Shown here: piece after piece, positions 43,094 through 54,715 of the stretch | How positions within the stretch are numbered: position 1 is the stretch's first letter | Layout of the letters: each line of letters begins with the position of its first letter | Notes under the pieces: generated by a model | What the model was told of the DNA's origin: nothing | Database searches by the model: none | Seen by the model: only the letters and a program-made list of their open reading frames with translations | Position numbers and translations under genes: made by a program | DNA from: Peromyscus leucopus | Taxonomy: Eukaryota > Chordata > Mammalia > Rodentia > Cricetidae | Assembly (NCBI RefSeq): GCF_004664715.2 | Contig: NC_051063.1 | Location: 109,874,829-109,938,828, forward strand | DNA length: 64,000 nt | Reading direction: 5' to 3'

Positions 43094-43250
43094 GCTGGGT
43101 GGTGGTGGCGCACGCCTTTAATCCCAGCACTTGGGAGGCAGAGGAAGGTGGATCTCTGTGAGTTCAAGGCCACCCTGGTCTACAGAGTGAGATCCAGGAA
43201 AGGTGCAAAGCTACACAGAGAAACCCTGTCTCAAAAAACCAAAAGAAAAA
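43094..43250 (+). mobile_element. Young B1 SINE with exact 12-bp duplication
   Basis: Sense B1: 'gctgggtggtggtggcgcac', 'gcctttaatcccagcacttg', 'gtgagttcaaggccaccctg', 'gaaaggtgcaaagctacaca', ending in an A-rich tail. The flanks are exact. The frame at 43061-43279 is B1-derived. Confidence 0.95.
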
Positions 43251-43262
43251 AAATCTTCCTCA
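43251..43262. repeat. Target-site duplication of B1, right
   Basis: AAATCTTCCTCA, identical to 43082-43093. Confidence 0.9.
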
Positions 43263-44417
43263 TGAATAGAATAGGTTGAGCTGTCAACATGAAGAGTGGT
43301 AGCTGGAAGCAGAAGTGGTAAAGATGGTAACAGTGGCAGCCAAAGAAACAATTGCAGCAAGAGGAAGGCTGCAAAGCTCCAGAGAGCAGCCAGGGGAAGA
43401 AACAAGGGATAATAGTCAGTGAGGGCAGGGAATGTCAGACATATAGAGAAGGTGTGGAAGGCATAAAGTTGAGGCTGAAGAAAGATAGGAGACTATGAAG
43501 AACCATGGATGATAAATGGTGAGTTTTGTCCCCTAAAAGAGTTCAAAAGCACATCAAAGTCTTAAGGGTCAAAAATGGTCTCCAAACTTTTGGCTCAAGA
43601 ACTATAACAGCAACTGATTATAAGGCCCTATATTTCTAATGCCCTAATACTCAAAATGTATAATATGAGGCAATAGAGGAGCTCAGGGTTCCAATACCCA
43701 AGGCTCTCCAGTGCTATTTGCCGCTTCATCACATTGCTGCTTGGAGCGGTGGTTATCAATAGGTACCAAGAACATGAATCATGGACATTTACAGACTGAG
43801 CAATAGGTCTCATTTTTGGCACTCAGAGATGCAAGCCTCTGGTTTCATAAGTCTTGAGCAGTAAGCACCTAGCTCTCAGGGCTCAGTACTGCAAGCCTCT
43901 GGGTTTGCTAATTTAGCCTTTAAGCACTGAAGAGCCCACTACTGCCAAGAGTAGAAGAGATAATCCTTGTCTGCTCCTGATATCTGTCATCTATCTGAGC
44001 CAGCTGTTTGATAACAGTGTTAGTAACCGAGGAGACAAAAGATGCTTCTTAGAAATACAAATCAAAAGGTATCTGAAGAATAAGAGTCAGACACTTGATG
44101 TATTTACCACCAGTTAGCTTTGCTTATATCTAGAATCTCTCATTTGAATTCATTTAAATTAAATTTTCTATTATCCAAAAACAAAATTATTTCAAAGTTA
44201 TCTATCTTGAGAATTAACATGGATAGGATCTTATGAAAGAGAATGCTCAGTCACATTATGTAGTTTAGAGACAAGAATTTATAGTCTTGAGATATATTCT
44301 GATAATTATATAACCTTTGGAATTGTAAATCATTTGGAAGTGATAAAACCATACTGAAGCTAGAAAGGATGGATTATTTCCTTGCTTCTGTAAGTGTTCA
44401 TCATTACCAAATAATTA
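43263..44417. other. Unique stretch with a short direct repeat
   Basis: 'gcaagcctctgg(g)ttt' occurs twice about 60 bases apart (near 43832 and 43891) within similar context ('cactcagagatgcaagcctc' and 'gctcagtactgcaagcctct'). No gene or family recognised. Confidence 0.5.
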
Positions 44418-44446
44418 TATCTGTCTGTCTGTGTGTCTCTATCTGT

Positions 44447-44491
<45 letters not shown>

Positions 44492-44550
44492 ATCTATCTC
44501 TCTCTATTATATATATATATATATATATAATATATATATAATATATATAT
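44418..44550. repeat. Compound (CTGT)n(CTAT)n(AT)n microsatellite
   Basis: CTGT units, then about 11 CTAT units, then two AT-rich blocks, contiguous. The AT part can form a cruciform. Confidence 0.9.
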
Positions 44551-45097
44551 TCTCATGATACATATGGAAGAAAAGGAGGTAGGAGAGTAAAGACAAGCAG
44601 AACATTGCCATTTAGCCCTATGAAGTTTATTTGTAGGATTCATGACTGCAAACAGTGTCAGAAACCGATATGTAGTTAGTCTTGTTTACTGAATAAAAAA
44701 AAGACAGTCTCTGAGGAACTTCTGTAATAATGCTGGAAGCATGCTGTAATTAACCCAGATTAATTACCTTCACACCAAGCAAACCACTCTGGAGATGGCA
44801 TGTGGCTTAGCTGCCAAGTACCATGGTATAATAAGGTCAGAATGAACAATTTCTAACATTTTGCCTATGGTATATAAACCTTTAATGGAGCCAAATGCCA
44901 GGCATCTACACACTTCTACAGTCAAGGTCAAGACAAGTGCAATACTACAAAGCTGTTCCTTTATTAGTAATTTTGATCTTTAGCTCATTAATTATTTATA
45001 TGTCATCCATGAACATCACAATAGAAGATAAGGAATTGAAGACACATAGGTAGTCATGAGAGCTAGCCTAATTCCCTATATAAAATCCTTCCCAATA

Positions 45098-45099
<2 letters not shown>

Positions 45100-45138
<39 letters not shown>
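45100..45138. repeat. (CA)n microsatellite
   Basis: About 19 pure CA dinucleotides. The flanking 44551-45099 is unique. Confidence 0.95.
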
Positions 45139-45140
<2 letters not shown>

Positions 45141-46014
45141 GACAACTCAATCTGTTCTACTCCAAATCTGTACCAATTAAGGAAGCAGTGTTTCAAAATC
45201 TGAATGCAAGCATATAGTTAGATGTAACTCAATGTTCTTCTCTGATATTTAATATTTGTACTTTAAAACAAGTGATCATGAGTGTTATTTTCCCATTTTC
45301 AAAAGTGTTGTGATCTTATTCACAACATGCTTTGATGTAATGCTTTGCTCTGAATGGGAAACTATTATCTTCTCTTTTTTCTTTTCTCATCAGAATTTTC
45401 ATGAAACTCTAAAATGGAGGAGTTTACATGGAACTATTTCCACTATCTATGGACAAATGTTTGGACCCATGTCACCTTCCTGGGACTTTATAGAATAGAA
45501 TCATTAGACTCATCTTCTTTCACCCCAAGAAAGGCACTGCATGGCCATGGATATGAAACCTATGACTTAAAATGTGTCCTATACTGTTTTCATGTGAGCT
45601 TGTCCTGACATTGCTTAGGTATCACTCATGAATTAGTGGAAGATGATCTTCAGCAAGGGAAGTCTTTGGTTGTAAACAACCCTTTATCCAACAAAAGTGT
45701 TGGATTAAGGTATTTCCTTGACTGTAGTTCACAGAAATATTATTGATACATTATTCTGAGCTGTTTACTCCCTTAAGCCTTTTTCTTCACTCTCAGAAGT
45801 TTGTAAATATTTCATAAATCTGTCTACCCAAATTAAATGAAATCTTTCAGGACTGGCATTACTACAATTGAGAACACAGAGCATGCTATGCTATCACTTG
45901 GTTGTGTCTTATCTATCAAAATGGTAACAGTTGTGAATGCCTATACCACAGAGCCAACTAATAATGTCTATATTTGATTAAAAACTCTGTTCTTTTCCTC
46001 CAGAGTTCTAGGTT
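45139..46014. other. Unique intergenic stretch
   Basis: No gene or repeat family recognised. Frames are 64-80 codons without motifs. Confidence 0.45.
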
Positions 46015-46170
46015 GCATTTGTGGTTCTACTGGATTTATGACTTAGAATTGTCACTTAGCTGTCAATCCTCTAGCTTTTCACCTGTAAAACTGGATGTAT
46101 ACAAAGGATTCAGTGAGATGATGCACATGAAGCAACAACACAGAGCCTATGTGAAGGACTCAACAGTTTG
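46015..46170 (+). mobile_element. MIR SINE fragment
   Basis: 'gctgtcaatcctctagcttt', 'tcacctgtaaaactggatgt', 'ggattcagtgagatgatgca', 'catgaagcaacaacacagag' follow the MIR 3' half (tcctcatctgtaaaatgggg ... ggattaaatgagataatgca tgtaaagc). It is diverged. Confidence 0.55.
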
Positions 46171-46345
46171 TTCTTTTCTGACATTTCTCTCCTGCCTTTT
46201 CTATCCCCAACCACTCCAGTCATACAATGGCAAGTACTCTGTGGATAATAGAGAAATAGACCAATTTTGAGAAGGATTTGCATCTTACCACCTCTGACAA
46301 CAATTTGACGGTGGGGGTCTTCACCTAATTTGGGGACTCATCAAA

Positions 46346-46377
46346 GTACTGGGTGTACTGGGTGTACTGGGTGTACC
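46346..46377. repeat. 9-bp tandem repeat, 3.5 copies
   Basis: GTACTGGGT repeated exactly three times, then GTACC. Confidence 0.95.
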
Positions 46378-46651
46378 AAACTTGGATAATTATTGTGCAA
46401 CCAATAGAGGCAAAATGGGAGTAGGGGAGAGACACATACACCCCAATCCTAACCCTGGATATATTTGTGCCAGTGAGTGGAAAGCAGTCTCCAGCTCTTT
46501 GTGGTATGTTGGTTTCTAAAGCAAACTGAAAATATTTCATAAGGATGACTTGTAACATTTATGGGTTTCATCATGAATTCTTCATAGCCAAGAAGGAAGT
46601 GTGGAAAGATTTCTCCATGTGTCTATGCCTTCTATTCTTTGTATCACACGT

Positions 46652-46677
46652 GGAGAGAGAGAGAGAGAGATAGAGAT

Positions 46678-46708
<31 letters not shown>

Positions 46709-46710
46709 GG
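46652..46710. repeat. (GA)n(ACAG)n microsatellite
   Basis: Short GA runs and six ACAG units on a purine-rich strand. Confidence 0.9.
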
Positions 46711-47469
46711 AGAATCTTTCTTGGGTAGAAGAATGTTTTATTTTCCTTCCTTTCTTTTTCCTACTTAATTAACTAAACTTCAGGTAGAGTGATTCCAGGG
46801 ACCCAGGGACATAATTTAAAGCTCCAGAGAAGGCCAGACATTGGCCTATTACAGCAAGCAAATCAAAGTAACTGAATCAATTAAAGCTGAAAACAGACCA
46901 TATTCTGCTAAATGTGCTTTAATTGGTAGAGAATGTAGAGTGTGCTTTTGAAATGCCATTTTAATGATCCCAGGGAGCAAAGTACTCATTTGAACTTAAA
47001 ATTTGTTCCCCCACTGGCTCCTACTATTTATTGAACAGCTACCATTCTGGGCAGTTTAGCTGGTGAGAACATGATGGATGTGGAAGTTAGCAAAATGTCT
47101 TGGATTTATCCTTTCCTGGCTGTCCAGCCAGTGTTGATTTTAGTTTTCTTAAAGTCTTTAAGCTATTCTCTATAAAATGGATATGGTGTTCTTTTCAAAG
47201 GCTTAATTACAATAATTAGTGATAATATGACAAACAGATACTTAATATATGGAAGAAATTGTGCTGTCACTAGTGATAGATGCATTGTAACATTTGGCTT
47301 ACATTTCTTCTAATTGAATAAGTTAAAGTACTTCACTGTCAAAGAAAAAAGGTTAGATAAGTGGGAGATGAATATCAACTATCAATTATCAAACTATTAT
47401 CTAATTGTTTATATACATTAACACACATATTTATGAATATATGTGCATTCATATAGCACAATATTAGTA
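46711..47469. other. Mostly unique stretch with a possible MIR/L2 relic
   Basis: 'ctatttattgaacagctacc' near 47025 resembles antisense MIR/L2. The block 46840-47000 is repeat-free, with 'tcaaagtaactgaatcaatt' and 'aaatgccattttaatgatcc', and could be conserved. No gene recognised. Confidence 0.4.
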
Positions 47470-47525
47470 AATATATATAATATATTGTGAATATATATAT
47501 ATATATATATATACATATATAGTGA
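47470..47525. repeat. (TA)n low-complexity tract
   Basis: Interrupted AT dinucleotides. Confidence 0.9.
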
Positions 47526-49569
47526 AAAGTCATCATGGAAACCACTATTTTATATAATATACACTAATAAAACATTTTTTTAAAATAGGTTTTATAATGT
47601 CCACAAACTCTTGCTCTGAAGTTGGAGAGCTTAAGATAATATAAGCTAAGTATTCTGAGTGATTCATTCCTAACAAAATGATTCATCACAGACCTTGGAT
47701 ATTTTTGTGCATTTAGTCACATCTTTGTTTTTAAGGGTTAACATACCAGTATGCTTGTCTGAGATAATAAAACTATTCCTTTAACACTCTAGCTATAAAA
47801 CCTTACTAACCTAGTGCCATTTAACCTAGCATATAAGGAATCTCTTATGTCAGTTCTCTGTGAATCACTGAAGTATAAATTTGAGGAGTATAGAAAATAT
47901 TATACTTGCCTCTGACATCTAATTTTACAACCATATCAAAGTATACCCAAGGAAATACTGGGGAATTATGGTATATTAATGTAGGAATATTTTGTACTGT
48001 CAGTAATGTAATTATAAAGATGATGTAGGAAAATATGTTCTCAAAGAAAAAGTAGTAAAAAATACCAAGTTTCCTTTTCTGTGTGGTTCTTACCCGGCCA
48101 TGCTCGGTACTATTCCAGCCTTATCTTAGGGGGAGCTGTCTCCCAGGTCTGAAACCTACTTTCATTGTCGGTTCTTGATTTACGGGTAGATATATAATGG
48201 ATTCCAATTAAATAGCCTCTATAGACGTTGGATAGTGGCACTAATGTAAAATGGACTTTCTGTTAGGAAGGAAATGCTAAGAGCGGCCATACCTTCTGCT
48301 TCCTCTGATCATCTATATGTAGTACATGTAAACGCATAGTGACCATGCTGTGAGAGAAAAAAAAGAACTGTTTGGGTGTGGTTTCTTATAGTGATGAAAC
48401 ATACCTGATACTTTAACCTTTGTGACTTCCAGTTTTACTTTTGTAGAGAAAGTACTTCTGCATCTCTAATGGACATCCACAGTGACTAGCCTGGCATTAA
48501 TTCAAATGTCACTGCCCCTGTACCTGCTAATACATGAGATAACTGGCCCCACAGTCAGTCATTTCGGGTTAGTGTTACTTTTGTTTGTTTTTCCTAAAGG
48601 CAAATTATTCCAAGAAAATGTAAGAACCTGGGAGGAAAAGAAACATCAGGGAAGATGGAATTGAACGTAGTTAAGAAATTCAGGACAATGTGTTGCTATT
48701 AAACTATTAGGAACCATTAAATTGTAGGCAGACTTGGGAGTAGCCTTCATCCTGACTTGCATCCTAGATTTGCCTTGGCCAATGACACTGCTTTGGGGAT
48801 ATTTTCTTCTTCCCATGTTCTATTACTTTCCTGGGTACCAGTACTGCCTTACTTCCATATCCCTTCCCAGGAACCAGTTTTCTCCCTTTTCTGCTGACAT
48901 AACAGACTGTTTACTGAGGCCATATTCACAGGTCTCTAGATTCCACAAACTCAGACTTTATTTTGGACTTCTGCTCAAAGTCTCATGAGTTGTGAACAAA
49001 GCCACCCCCCCTCCCAGTTCTTCAGATATCTTCTGAGAACCTGTGGTCCTCTGAAAATTTCAGTTTCTTAAGGTTACTGTATGGCAGTCTCCATTCTCTT
49101 GTTGGTTGTCAGGTAAAAACTACTCTCAGCAAGACTAGGCTGTCGGCAATTCTTAGAGTCTAACTTTTTCATGATCTAGTGTCTTACTTCTTCCATCTAG
49201 CAGAGGGATCATTCACCCCAGTCTGTGAAGACCAAGTCTTGTCCACTGTAACACAATAATGGAAATGACTTCCCCTTCTGCTATGCTCTATCCTATTAGC
49301 TGGCAGTAAACTGTAGGTTCTGTTGCATTGGAGGGAAGAGAGTTAATGCAAGGCTTTTAGACTAGTGTGTGTCTACCAGAGACCTCATAACCTTGGTCAC
49401 CTCTATCTACTATGCTATTTTTTTTCTAACAGTGTCTTCCTTTGTAAAGTGTAAAGTGTTTTGTATTAAATTCTACATAGGACTACAGGTAATGTGAAAG
49501 AAAAAAAATAAACACTTTATACTTACTACTTCATAGGATCGCAAGGGAGGGATTAAGAGGAAGGTCAAA
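47526..49569. other. Repeat-poor unique stretch of 2 kb
   Basis: No transposon or gene recognised. The longest frame (48734-48988, 84 codons) has no domain. Confidence 0.45.
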
Positions 49570-49742
49570 GGGCTGGCTAGATGGCTCAGCAGTTTAATTG
49601 TAGTTGCTGAAAAATCTGACAACCTGATTCCAAACCTGGGATCCATGTAGTGGGAAGAGAAAACTTGTATCCAGAAGCTATCCTAGAATGTGCATGGATA
49701 CACACATATACAATCAAATAAATAAGTAAATGTAATTTGTAA
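49570..49742 (+). mobile_element. B4-type SINE
   Basis: 'ggctggctagatggctcagc', 'aaatctgacaacctgattcc', 'cctgggatccatgtagtggg' and 'atcaaataaataagtaaatg'. A tRNA-derived head and A-rich tail are visible. Confidence 0.75.
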
Positions 49743-49838
49743 AAAAGTAAAAGTATGATTTTGTGCTCTCAGGATGAACCAATACTTCTTAAGACAAAAT
49801 TTGAAGCAAGCTACCCCTTTTAAAATAATCTTAGCTTA

Positions 49839-49985
49839 GCCGGATGGTGGTGGCGCATGCCTTTAATCCCAGCACTCGGGAGGCAGAGCCAGGCGGATCT
49901 CCATGAGTTCGAGGCCAGCCTGGGCTACTAAGTGAGTTCCAGGAAAGGCGCAAAGCTACAGAGAGAAACCTTGTCTCGAAAACCC
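49839..49985 (+). mobile_element. B1 SINE whose tail became (ATC)n
   Basis: Sense B1: 'gccggatggtggtggcgcat', 'cccagcactcgggaggcaga', 'gttcgaggccagcctgggct', 'ttccaggaaaggcgcaaagc', 'ttgtctcgaaaaccc'. It keeps several CpGs, so it is young. Instead of poly-A it ends in a trinucleotide array. Confidence 0.9.

Positions 49986-49986
<1 letters not shown>

Positions 49987-50025
<39 letters not shown>
49987..50025. repeat. (ATC)n microsatellite
   Basis: 13 exact ATC units directly at the 3' end of the B1. Confidence 0.95.
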
Positions 50026-50574
50026 TTTAACAGTTTCCTAATGCTCTAAAATCTAATGATGACCTTAATGTTCCCTGATCTCAGGTGATTATTTCCACAT
50101 TACTCCCATGTACATTATTCTGTGCTTTCTCTCAGTCTCTTGGCTCCTCTCACCTCTGCACTTTTGGGAACACTCAACCTTTTACCCCACATTCATCCTG
50201 AATTTATATTCACACTTATTTGTGTAACCGCTCTAGTAACCTTCCCTATAAATCTCAGCTTACAGAAGACACTGAAAGAAGACAACTGTTTAAGAGCTTC
50301 TCCATTCACCTAGAGATCAGAGATTTGAATCCAAGGCAGTATAATCTGAAGCCTCATTCACTTTTCTGTCAAGATTGCCACTGTAAATATTAACCTCACA
50401 CCTTGCTTTCTAAATTAACTGTATGAAGTATTTTTAGCAGTACCAGTGAACTCAACATTTTATATCTGTGCATATAATATATTTCCTCTAACTCTGTTTC
50501 TTGCAAGTACCAGCTTCAGGTGAAATAATAAGTTTTAAAAAATCAGGTGGGAGGAAATAGTATACTATGACTCA
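50026..50574. other. Unique intergenic stretch
   Basis: No gene or repeat family recognised. Confidence 0.45.
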
Positions 50575-50720
50575 GAGTTTGGAAGCTGGGTGCCAGGAAA
50601 TCATGACTTCAAGATCATCTTTGGCTATACAGCAAGTAGGAAACCAGCCTGTGATACATGAGAATTTGCCTCAAACATACACACATATACGCATACACAT
50701 GCACAAATAAAGTCAACGAC
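50575..50720 (+). mobile_element. Possible B1- or B4-derived fragment
   Basis: 'tggaagctgggtgccaggaa', 'atcatgacttcaagatcatc', 'tttggctatacagcaagtag' and a CA-rich end with 'gcacaaataaagt' resemble the 3' part of a B4 or old B1. Confidence 0.4.
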
Positions 50721-50844
50721 TATACTAAATAAAGGCCTTTAAATACCATACAAAATATTTTTGTTTGTACCATCTATTAAAATGTTTTATAGTAAGATAT
50801 ATCATGAAAATAGTGTTTTGAGAGTATTAATATGATCTTCTTTG

Positions 50845-50935
50845 CCTCAAAGAACTAAATTAGATAATGGATATGTGGATAGAAATTAGCCAGAATAATG
50901 CCCTGGGCATGGCAATTTCTCAATAAGTTGCATCA
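50845..50935 (+). mobile_element. MIR 3' end
   Basis: 'aaattagataatggatatgt', 'gccagaataatgccctgggc', 'atggcaatttctcaataag' match the MIR 3' part (ttaaatgagataatg ... agcacagtgcctggcacata gtaagcgctcaataaat). Confidence 0.5.
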
Positions 50936-51120
50936 TTTGAAGTCAGATGCCATGGATTGAATTTCTCAAGTCCTTACTCATTATCCGAGTATCTATGGAC
51001 AAACTGTTTAATGGCTCTGTGCCTTTTTCACATCTGTAATAGACAATAATAGCAATGCCTTTCTCACACAGGTAGGTCGTAGGTAGATGAGTTAGTCTAG
51101 GGAACAATTAGGATATGGGG
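50936..51120 (+). mobile_element. MIR core, second copy
   Basis: 'tcagatgccatggattgaat', 'atggctctgtgcctttttca', 'catctgtaatagacaataat', 'agcaatgcctttctcacaca' fit the MIR core in the same orientation as the copy just upstream. Confidence 0.55.
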
Positions 51121-52762
51121 GTACATGAAAGCTACACAGTATTTATTAAATAAAACATTAATTGTTAACCATTTAAGGAACAAAGTGATTTGGCTGAAAT
51201 ATCCTCTGCATACCATACACATACACAGTCATCACCTCCACACAGAGACAGAGAGGAAGACAGAGACATGTTCACACTAACATGTGCTCATGGAAGAGAA
51301 CAATTTGCAAAAATAAGTTCCCTCCTTCTACCATGTGGGCCCCAGGGTTTTAACTCAGGTGGAAGGTTTCCAGCAAGCACCCTTACCAACCTATGTAGCC
51401 CTTTTGGTGGCCCAGGGATGACTTAATACTTTTAAAGTCTGACACATATGTGACACTGTTCAACATTTGTAGAGACCATTTTATGTTATCTCACTTGATT
51501 CTCTTGATACTTCCATGTGTCCTATTTATTATAAATCATTACTTTAAGTGACTATTTTGTGGAAAATGCTGAAATGTTTTAGGCTATAAATAACTACTCA
51601 TGGGAAAAATGAAGGGTATAGCCTTCTGAAAATTTGATAAGGAGATAGTATGGATGGAAGATAGACAGTATTTACTGGGGTAGTTGAAAAGGACTACAGA
51701 TCATTTCTGAGAACTTCAAGGCATCCTACTGACCATAGACACAGAATATCCAGTCACTAAAGAGGTGATAGCTTCTAGTCTCCTCCCTGTCATATGTGCT
51801 GAAGTTATGAATAGACCAACTACAGATCAAATAGTTCAGGTATGACTTAGAGACAGATGAGGAACACTCAAAGGAGGGATAAAATGATCAGATGCTTGGA
51901 AGGAACCCATAATGCCCATTTTGTACTTATGTAAAATAACAACAAAGGACATAAGTGTGTGATAATAGATCTCACATAAGCTGGAGCTGGAATGCACTAA
52001 CTGCAAATACAATCTGTGTACAAAATACAGAACAAGCAGCCTCATACAGTCTGTGTTGTCCCAGCAGTTGGGTTGACCATGGAGCTATCCACAATTGCAC
52101 GAAGCCACTGACCAATGAAGAGATGACCCCTTATAAGTTTCAATCTTTTGTTATACACAAGGTCCTAGCTGTAAACTATTGACAGAAATCCTCCTGTTAA
52201 ATTGCCTTTGTGTTTACAAAAACTTTCACATGACTTGCTTAGGTAAGATCTGTGCCTCCCATACAGGTAAAAATTATGGCCTAATAGAAAAGCCTTGCCT
52301 GTAGCCTTCTGGTCCAGGTTCATTTCTACTACTTTTGCATCCAAGAAGCTGATAGTGAAGGTTGTACTCTGCTCATGAGAGGCATGATATTATACACTGG
52401 CAGCATACACATGGTACTAACTTTGCAACTACACAGGATTACCAAGATGCTATGTCATTGAGGCTTCATCTAGATTTTGAAAGATGATTGGTACAACTAT
52501 CTGAAGCCTGTGACATATAGCCAAGATAAAGGACTTCAACAGAAGTGTTGTCACTGTCGTGATCTCTCAATAGGGCCATGCCGAGCATGGTCATGGAAGT
52601 GGGACTGCCTCAGAGAGCCAAACTGATAGAATCAAAAAAATGTCATTTCAGCCTGGAGAGCTACCACATGCATGCAGCAAAGCTGCAGAGATGTAGAGAC
52701 TGCACTGACTGAAGCTCTAGGAGCCAATTACTAGCTTAGTATGTCTGGAAAGTGAATATCTG
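51121..52762. other. Unique intergenic stretch
   Basis: About 1.6 kb. The portion 52300-52740 ('gtgggactgcctcagagagc', 'gctgcagagatgtagagact') has the feel of an old LTR but I cannot place it. No gene recognised. Confidence 0.4.
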
Positions 52763-52920
52763 GCTACTTGTATGTCATCTCGACACAAACTAGAGCTGTT
52801 GGCAAGAGGGGACCTCAATTGAGAAAATTTTCCTCTAGACTGGCCCGTGGGCAAGCTTTCTTAATTGATGATTGGTGTGGGGAGGGCCTATCTCATCATA
52901 CATAGTGCCATGACTCAAGA
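52763..52920 (+). mobile_element. Rodent medium-reiterated repeat, 5' part (family A)
   Basis: 'tatgtcatctcgacacaaac', 'gacctcaattgagaaaattt', 'tcttaattgatgattggtgt', 'ggggagggcctatctcat' is the other end of the repeat seen at 812-1016 and, reversed, at 25248-25594. Confidence 0.65.
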
Positions 52921-53540
52921 ATGGAAGTCCTTTCATTATATATTCAATTCAGAAGGTAGATGAACTTGTGATTTGATACCATGGAACAGCTAAATTTCCA
53001 CCAAAGACCAAGTTAACATCAATTTCAAAGCAACAAAGTAATGGAGAAAAGAAGCCCGGTTGACTTTGTGAGAACTGGTACCAGAACTGCATGTCTGTAG
53101 GCTGGTTTTGTGTTAGGACACCAGTTTTCAGTATTCATTTTAAGCTTGTTTTCAATTAATGAGCTAATTATGACTCCAACTTGAAAACAGTATTTTATTT
53201 TCAAGCATAGTTTGCCTCAAAGACCTGCTTGGGTTTTATAAATACTTGTTAATAAGAAAGGTCCCTGCTGCATCACCACAGAGGATGATACTGTGTCATG
53301 ATCTCTGGATTGAACAGAGTTGATTGACTCCCAGCTCCAGCCTGATACTTTTATCTTGGTTACCTAAGACGTATTACAGAAAATGGACATTAGATGCTGG
53401 CTCTGTAGAGTCACATAGGTTCAGACGAAAGCATTTCTTCCAGGGCTAGAGATTCTGTTTAAAATGTAAAGGATGGTAATTAGTATTTACATGTTTATAT
53501 GTTTATATATTTTACACAATAGTTTATGTCTTTAATTATT
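52921..53540. other. Unique intergenic stretch
   Basis: No gene or repeat family recognised. Confidence 0.45.
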
Positions 53541-53723
53541 TGTATATGTGTAGGGAAAGATGTCTACACAGGCTAGACGAGGGAACTGGTAGCTCTGGAG
53601 CAGTAGCTTTGGAGCCAGAGTTGAAGGAAGCTGTAATACATATAACATGAGTCCTAGGAACCAAACTCAGATCCTTTGTTAGAGCAGTATCTACTCTTAA
53701 CTGGTAAGCCTTCACTCCAGTCA
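53541..53723 (-). mobile_element. B2-type SINE
   Basis: Antisense: 'gtgtagggaaagatgtctac', 'gagtcctaggaaccaaactc', 'agatcctttgttagagcagt', 'ctcttaactggtaagccttc', 'actccag'. The tRNA-like head lies at the right end (reverse complement starts 'ctggagtgaaggcttaccag'). Confidence 0.65.
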
Positions 53724-54594
53724 CCAATGATAAATATTTACATATGCTTTATTCACCCACTGTGAGACATGACCTTATAGAGGAAACTCCATAAATATTG
53801 ACAGAATTACAGAAAATGCAACATGGTTCAATAACATTAAGTCAAATGTAAATATTGTTTATCTTAATCAAGAACCAATATTGGCCTAAGGGCCTCAGGT
53901 AGGCATGACCCTGCCTGTATATTACCACAACTCTGAGCTGACTTTCTTCCTAGTAGCTATCTCATCACCATGGCTTGATGATCATGCAGAGAATTCTTGA
54001 AATCTGTTCTTCCATCTGTAATATGGGTCACCATCATATCTTCAAATACTATGGTTCAGTCAGGAATATAGATTCTATGAAAATATTTTTTTCAACTGCA
54101 TATGAAGTATAGTATCAAACTATGATGCTGGAGTTCCTTGTGCAGAGACCATCGAAAGGTTTTGTCAGGTGCTGTTTCCCCCTTTGGGAGTTAAGTGTCT
54201 TTGTTAATCCTCTATATTTATATTATTTTTTTATTCCAGTTCAAAAATGACCTAGTGTAAAAATCACATCTTCACTGTCTTGAGCACTTGTTTAAATGCA
54301 AGTATGCTTGGGGCCAATTTGTTTTTTAAGATGTGTTGGCACCATTTCTTGGCTCAAGGAAGGTAAGAAATGTTTGTTGCCTTCTTTACATCTTTACCTT
54401 CTGTGTCTACTGCAATGTTTTTTTTAAAAAATTTTAATCTGACTGAACTGAAAGGAAACCCCATAGTCAAGTGTCTCCATGATCCATCAAATTTCCTTCA
54501 CAGTCAGCCAAGTTCATTTCTAAAACCACATACTTACTCATCCCTATTCTGTCTCACACTACACTCCTAGACAAAGGGAGAGCATAGAACAGCT
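53724..54594. other. Unique AT-rich intergenic stretch
   Basis: No gene or repeat family recognised. Confidence 0.45.
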
Positions 54595-54715
54595 TCCCAA
54601 CTCTCAAGGAGCTCAGCATCTATACAGGAAGACAAATGCTTGATTGGGATTCAGAGTGATACACCTATTGAGACAGCTTTGTGAGACAGAGCAGGAGGGC
54701 ACAGACTGCAGCCAC
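54595..54715 (-). mobile_element. Possible L2 relic
   Basis: 'cccaactctcaaggagctca', 'gcatctatacaggaagacaa' and 'gattcagagtgatacaccta' resemble antisense L2 (tgccctcaaggagcttacag tct...). It is weak. Confidence 0.4.
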
